A stretch of DNA of 64,000 nt, taken from Luteimonas sp. MC1825. GTDB taxonomy: Bacteria; Pseudomonadota; Gammaproteobacteria; Xanthomonadales; Xanthomonadaceae. The translations under genes and the position numbers were made by a program. The stretch is from contig NZ_CP061714.1 of NCBI RefSeq assembly GCF_014764385.1, positions 1,426,001 through 1,490,000 on the forward strand. The letters run 5' to 3'. This document shows, piece by piece, positions 60,503 to 64,000 of this stretch; position 1 is the first letter of the stretch, and every line of letters starts with the position of its first letter. A model generated the notes under the pieces. It was not told the DNA's origin and ran no database searches. It was given only the letters and a program-made list of their open reading frames with translations.

Positions 60503-61563
60503 CTACGCGGCCTGCGGGATGGCTGCAGCTGCTCCTGTGCATCGCGGGATGGTTCGCCGCCGCTTGCGCGTGCGCCGCGGCCCCCGCCCGGCCGTTGTTC
60601 GAGTCGGCGGACGGGCTGACGGTGACCCTGACCCTGCAGGTGCCCTGGTCCGAATTGCTGCGCACGAAGAACGAAAAGCGCCGCTATCCCGCTGTGCTGG
60701 GCTACGTCGACGGCGCGGGCAGCGAGCACCGGATCGAGGCGACCGTCGAAACCCGCGGGCTCACCCGCTTGCGCATCTGCAGGTTCCCGCCGCTCATGAT
60801 CCGCTTTGCCCGCCACGCCGCACTGGGCACCGACTTCGCGGGGCAGCGCACGCTGAAGCTGGTCACCCACTGCCGGCCGGGGGCCGTCGCGGAGCAGTAC
60901 TACGTCCAGGAATTGCTGGCCTACCGGATCTTCAACCACGTCACCGAGCACAGCTTCAGGGTCCGTCCACTCCGGATCACCTATGAGGATGCAAGTGGCG
61001 GCGAATCGCACGGGACGCGCTTCGCCTTCCTGATCGAGGATCTGGATGCCGTGGCCAAACGCAATGGCTACAGGCGTTCGCCGCGGGCGCAGTTCGCGCA
61101 GGGCGATTTCGATCCCCTGGCGCTGACCCGCTTCATGCTGTTCCAGTACCTGATCGGCAACACCGACTGGGAGGTCCTGAGCGGACCGGAGAAGGACGCG
61201 TGCTGCCACAACGTCCGGATCCTGGTGCCGGCGGATGCACCGGGGCCGATGGTGGCGGTCCCCTACGACTTCGACGCCTCGGGGCTGGTGGATGCCAGCT
61301 ACGCCGTGCCGAACGAGCGGCTGCCGATCCGGTCCGTCACCCAGCGCCTGTATCGCGGGTTCTGCCTCCACAACGACGCACTTGGGCCGGTGCGCCGCGA
61401 ATTCCTCGCCAAGCGCGACGCGATCTTCGCGCTCGTGCGCAGCGAAGATCGGCTGAGCGGCGACCGGAAGCAGGCCACCATCGACTACTTCGAGGCATTC
61501 TTCGCCACGCTCGACAGCGATGCGCGGTTCGCGCGCGAGATCAGCGGGCGGTGCCGCAGATAG
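60499..61563 (+). CDS. Secreted CotH-like putative atypical protein kinase
   Basis: A 354-residue protein with a signal peptide (about 26 residues, ending ACACAA). The C-terminal half shows a CotH/kinase-like active-site order: YLIGNTDWEV (Asp as possible catalytic base), CCHNVRIL (Asn, metal ligand), then VPYDFDASGLV (DFD in place of DFG). TLKLVTHCRP could supply the ATP-binding lysine. CotH proteins phosphorylate secreted partners in spore coats; here the target is unknown. Its GTG start overlaps the DUF4956 stop. The 3' end overlaps the convergent phosphatase gene by 23 bases. The kinase assignment is inference. Confidence 0.65.
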   Translation: MTTRPAGWLQLLLCIAGWFAAACACAAAPARPLFESADGLTVTLTLQVPWSELLRTKNEKRRYPAVLGYVDGAGSEHRIEATVETRGLTRLRICRFPPLMIRFARHAALGTDFAGQRTLKLVTHCRPGAVAEQYYVQELLAYRIFNHVTEHSFRVRPLRITYEDASGGESHGTRFAFLIEDLDAVAKRNGYRRSPRAQFAQGDFDPLALTRFMLFQYLIGNTDWEVLSGPEKDACCHNVRILVPADAPGPMVAVPYDFDASGLVDASYAVPNERLPIRSVTQRLYRGFCLHNDALGPVRREFLAKRDAIFALVRSEDRLSGDRKQATIDYFEAFFATLDSDARFAREISGRCRR

Positions 61564-62752
61564 CGGCGGCCTCGAGGGGCTGCGCAGGGGTTGGTGCGAC
61601 ATTGGCCGGGGGCGCATCGAGCGTCCCGGCGCGCAGCGCCTCGCGCCGCTTCGGCAATGCCGGGTTGGCGGGCTGCAGCGCGATCACCGCGTCCAGGTAT
61701 TCCAGGCGCTGCCCGTCATCCATCGGCAGGCGCAGCCGCCCTCCCCGATAGCCGGCGAACAGTCCCTCGCGCGTCACCTCGAGCCAGCCGACATGGCCGC
61801 CGTATGCGGCGCTGATTCCGGTGTCGATCATGATGACGCGCCCCGCCAGGCGCGGCCAGATCACGCCGTCGGTGGGGGTATGGCCAATGACCACATGGGC
61901 TGCGCCGTGGCGCCCGAGGATGGCGTCGACCGTCTCCGTGGACGCTGCGGGATCAACGCCGGCCAGGCCGCGGTACCACAGCGGGCCGGCCTCGTCGCGC
62001 AGGATCCCGGGGGCGTCCGGGTCGCCGCCTCCCAGGGCGGCGCGCGCCATCGTGGTCATCGACTCGAGGCTGTTGCCGCAGTAGGTGCTGCCGATGCCGC
62101 CGTGCACGAAGACCAGGTCGTTGAGCTGGATGGCGACCTTGGTCTTCATCGTCCACAGGAACAGCTCGCCTTTCGGGTCCCAGCGTGGATCCCAGGCGAA
62201 GCGATGCTCCACCCAGCCGAGCGGATGCGAGAGATCCCACTGCGCGCGATGATCGGCCGGCAGTGCGGCGGCCTGCTCCGGGTCGCTGGCCGCGAGCGCC
62301 TCCAGCGTGGCCTTGTAATAGCGGTCCCTGAGCACCGGGGCACGCTTGCCCGCGAACGCACTGTATTCGCCTGCGCTGACGTAACGCAGGTCGCCGTAGA
62401 CGTTCATCGCCTCATGGTTGCCGAGCAGGTTGTGCACCTGGCCACCGCGCTTTTCGGCCTGCCCGCCCAGGCGCGCCATGTGGGCGATGATGCGGCGCGT
62501 GTCGGGCCCGCGATCCGGGATGTCACCGGTCTGGACCAGATGGGTGTCGCCGGCGATCCAGCGGCCGCGCCGGTCGACCACGCCTGCGGACTGGAGCACC
62601 GTCAGGTAGCTGTCGTAGTCGCCGTGCAGGTCCCCGATCGCGACGATACGGGCGACGTTGTCCCAGCGATATGCGTCGAGCTGCCGCGGCGCCGCCCACA
62701 GTGCCTGGGCGAAGAGCAGCATGCCGAACAGCAGATAGCGCGAACGTGCCAC
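61541..62752 (-). CDS. Secreted PPP-family (Shelphs-like) metallophosphoesterase
   Basis: A 403-residue protein with a signal peptide (about 20 residues, LLFAQALWA). The PPP motifs are all seen in order: GDLHGDYD, GDIPDRGPD, GNHEAMN, then FVHGGIG and IGHTPTDG. These bind two metal ions for Ser/Thr or Tyr phosphate removal. The bacterial Shelphs group has the same motif variants, including tyrosine-specific enzymes. It would act in the periplasm, the same compartment as the CotH-like protein it converges with. The C-terminal 45 residues are Ala/Pro-rich. Confidence 0.87.
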   Translation of the reverse strand: MARSRYLLFGMLLFAQALWAAPRQLDAYRWDNVARIVAIGDLHGDYDSYLTVLQSAGVVDRRGRWIAGDTHLVQTGDIPDRGPDTRRIIAHMARLGGQAEKRGGQVHNLLGNHEAMNVYGDLRYVSAGEYSAFAGKRAPVLRDRYYKATLEALAASDPEQAAALPADHRAQWDLSHPLGWVEHRFAWDPRWDPKGELFLWTMKTKVAIQLNDLVFVHGGIGSTYCGNSLESMTTMARAALGGGDPDAPGILRDEAGPLWYRGLAGVDPAASTETVDAILGRHGAAHVVIGHTPTDGVIWPRLAGRVIMIDTGISAAYGGHVGWLEVTREGLFAGYRGGRLRLPMDDGQRLEYLDAVIALQPANPALPKRREALRAGTLDAPPANVAPTPAQPLEAAAICGTAR

Positions 62753-62851
62753 CGGGTCGCCTCAGGTCACCGGGAGTCGGGGGGACGGTTGCCGGGCGCC
62801 CATGGCGGGAGGATACATCCGCACCCGGTTCCGTGCCCCATCTCCACAACA

Positions 62852-62881
62852 GGAAAACGCCCGGCGGTGCCGGGCGTTTCC
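62852..62881 (-). terminator. Intrinsic terminator of acnB
   Basis: On the minus strand AAACGCCCGGC-ACC-GCCGGGCGTTTTCC forms an 11-base-pair stem with a T-run, 22 bases after the acnB stop. The remainder of the 151-base gap to the phosphatase gene has no other recognisable element. Confidence 0.88.
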
Positions 62882-62903
62882 GTGCGTCCCGCAGTGGCCG
62901 GGA

Positions 62904-64000
62904 TCAAGCCGTCGCGGCGTCCGCCACCTCGCGGTATTCCTCGATCTGGTCGAAGTTCATGTAGCGGTAGATCGTCTCGCCGCTGGTGTTCACGACGCCG
63001 ATGTCCGCCAGGTATTCCTCGCGGGTCGGGATGCGGCCCAGGCGCGAACAGATCGCCGCCAGCTCCGCCGAGCCCAGGTAGACATCGGTGTTGCGGCCCA
63101 GGCGGTTCGGGAAGTTGCGGGTCGAGGTCGACATCGCGGTGGCGCCCTCGCGGATCTGCGCCTGGTTGCCCATGCACAGCGAGCAGCCCGGCATCTCCAT
63201 GCGCGCGCCGGCGGCGCCGAACGTGCCGTAATGGCCTTCCTTGGTCAGCTCGGCGGCATCCATGCGCGTCGGCGGTGCGACCCACAGGCGCGTGGGAATG
63301 TCGCGCTTGCCTTCCAGCAGTTTGGCCGCGGCGCGGAAGTGGCCGATGTTGGTCATGCAGGAACCGATGAAGACCTCGTCGATCTTCGCGCCGGCGACGT
63401 CGGACAGGGTCCTGGCGTCGTCAGGATCGTTCGGGCAGCACACGATCGGCTCGACGATCTCGCCCAGGTCGATCTCGATCACCGCGGCGTACTCGGCGTC
63501 GGCGTCCGGCTCGAGCAGCTGCGGGTCGGCCAGCCACTGCTGCATCTTGTCGATGCGGCGCTGCAGGGTGCGCGCGTCGGCGTAGCCCTCGGTGATCATC
63601 CACTTCAGCAGGGTGATGTTGCTGGTGAGGTACTCGACGATCGGCGCACGGTCCAGGCGCACGGTGCAGCCGGCGGCGGAGCGCTCGGCGGACGCGTCGG
63701 CCAGCTCGAAGGCCTGCTCGATCTTGAGTTGCGGCAGGCCCTCGATCTCGAGGATGCGGCCCGAGAAGATGTTTTTCTTGCCCTGCTTGGCGACCGTCAG
63801 CAGCCCGGCCCTGATGGCGTAGAGCGGGATGGCATGCACCAGGTCGCGCAGCGTCACGCCCGGCTGCATGCTGCCCTTGAAGCGCACCAGCACCGATTCC
63901 GGCATGTCCAGCGGCATGACACCGGTTGCGGCGGCAAACGCCACCAGGCCCGAGCCGGCCGGGAACGAGATGCCGATCGGGAAGCGGGTATGCGAATCGC
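62904..64000 (-). CDS. acnB: Aconitate hydratase B, C-terminal part (5' end outside window)
   Basis: About 365 C-terminal residues; the frame stays open to the window end (starting [17 protein letters not shown]). The [4Fe-4S] ligands are seen in [10 protein letters not shown] and [10 protein letters not shown]. Further AcnB-specific segments are [25 protein letters not shown] and the terminal [12 protein letters not shown]. AcnB interconverts citrate and isocitrate and can act as an RNA-binding regulator when iron is low. The strand points leftwards into the terminator at 62852. Confidence 0.96.
   Translation of the reverse strand, partial: DSHTRFPIGISFPAGSGLVAFAAATGVMPLDMPESVLVRFKGSMQPGVTLRDLVHAIPLYAIRAGLLTVAKQGKKNIFSGRILEIEGLPQLKIEQAFELADASAERSAAGCTVRLDRAPIVEYLTSNITLLKWMITEGYADARTLQRRIDKMQQWLADPQLLEPDADAEYAAVIEIDLGEIVEPIVCCPNDPDDARTLSDVAGAKIDEVFIGSCMTNIGHFRAAAKLLEGKRDIPTRLWVAPPTRMDAAELTKEGHYGTFGAAGARMEMPGCSLCMGNQAQIREGATAMSTSTRNFPNRLGRNTDVYLGSAELAAICSRLGRIPTREEYLADIGVVNTSGETIYRYMNFDQIEEYREVADAATA

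Overview
The window is GC-rich chromosomal DNA. Gene content and order (bamB-der, guaB-guaA, ppsA/ppsR, copper cluster beside tRNA-Glu/tRNA-Ala, ftsK-lolA-rarA, clpS-clpA, mnmA-hflD, acnB) point to a gammaproteobacterium of the Lysobacteraceae/Xanthomonadaceae, probably a Luteimonas/Lysobacter-like genus. That placement is inference from gene families and synteny, since no 16S rRNA gene is present. There is no transposase, integrase, phage gene or CRISPR array, and no gene-free stretch longer than 300 bases.

1-17.2 kb is housekeeping: the 3' end of bamB, der, a molybdenum-cofactor run (mobA, moeA, rhodanese-MoeB), folD, guaB, a small membrane ORF, guaA, tadA, orn, a DUF2254 membrane protein, the divergent pair ppsA/ppsR, and two small conserved genes. 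17.2-17.5 kb holds a tRNA-Glu/tRNA-Ala unit with a near-consensus promoter. 17.5-23.6 kb is a five-gene copper operon on the minus strand (DUF411 protein, MerR-type regulator, P1B ATPase, multicopper oxidase CopA, CopB), preceded by a CueR-type operator. 23.6-25.8 kb is a small accessory stretch of two oxidoreductases and a secreted DUF4124-like protein.

25.9-44.4 kb is the most coherent block and concerns low-oxygen respiration. hemN and an FNR/Anr regulator come first. They are followed by a nitrite/NO reduction operon (norB of the quinol type, nnrS, sirB2-like, nirK with a fused cytochrome c domain, nirV-like, SCO) and then the complete cbb3 oxidase operon ccoNOQP-orf-ccoGHIS plus a TauE/SafE-type membrane protein. 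FNR/Anr-type boxes (TTGAY-N4-RTCAA-like) lie before hemN, norB and ccoN, so one regulator encoded inside the block could switch on all three units. The nitrite reductase and the cbb3 oxidase are copper enzymes, and the copper genes next door may keep copper supply and export in balance. No nitrate or nitrous-oxide reductase genes are present in the window.

44.4-64 kb returns to housekeeping: rarA, an unrecognised secreted protein, lolA, ftsK, ald (with a terminator-like hairpin in its leader), trxB, a GNAT/DUF482 protein, aat, infA, clpA, clpS, a Nudix hydrolase, mnmA and hflD. After these comes a DUF4956 membrane protein paired with a CotH-like putative kinase, facing a secreted PPP-type phosphatase, and finally the 3' part of acnB. 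The least explained pieces are the DUF4956/CotH/phosphatase trio, the ald leader, and several promoters placed so close to start codons that the mRNAs may be leaderless.
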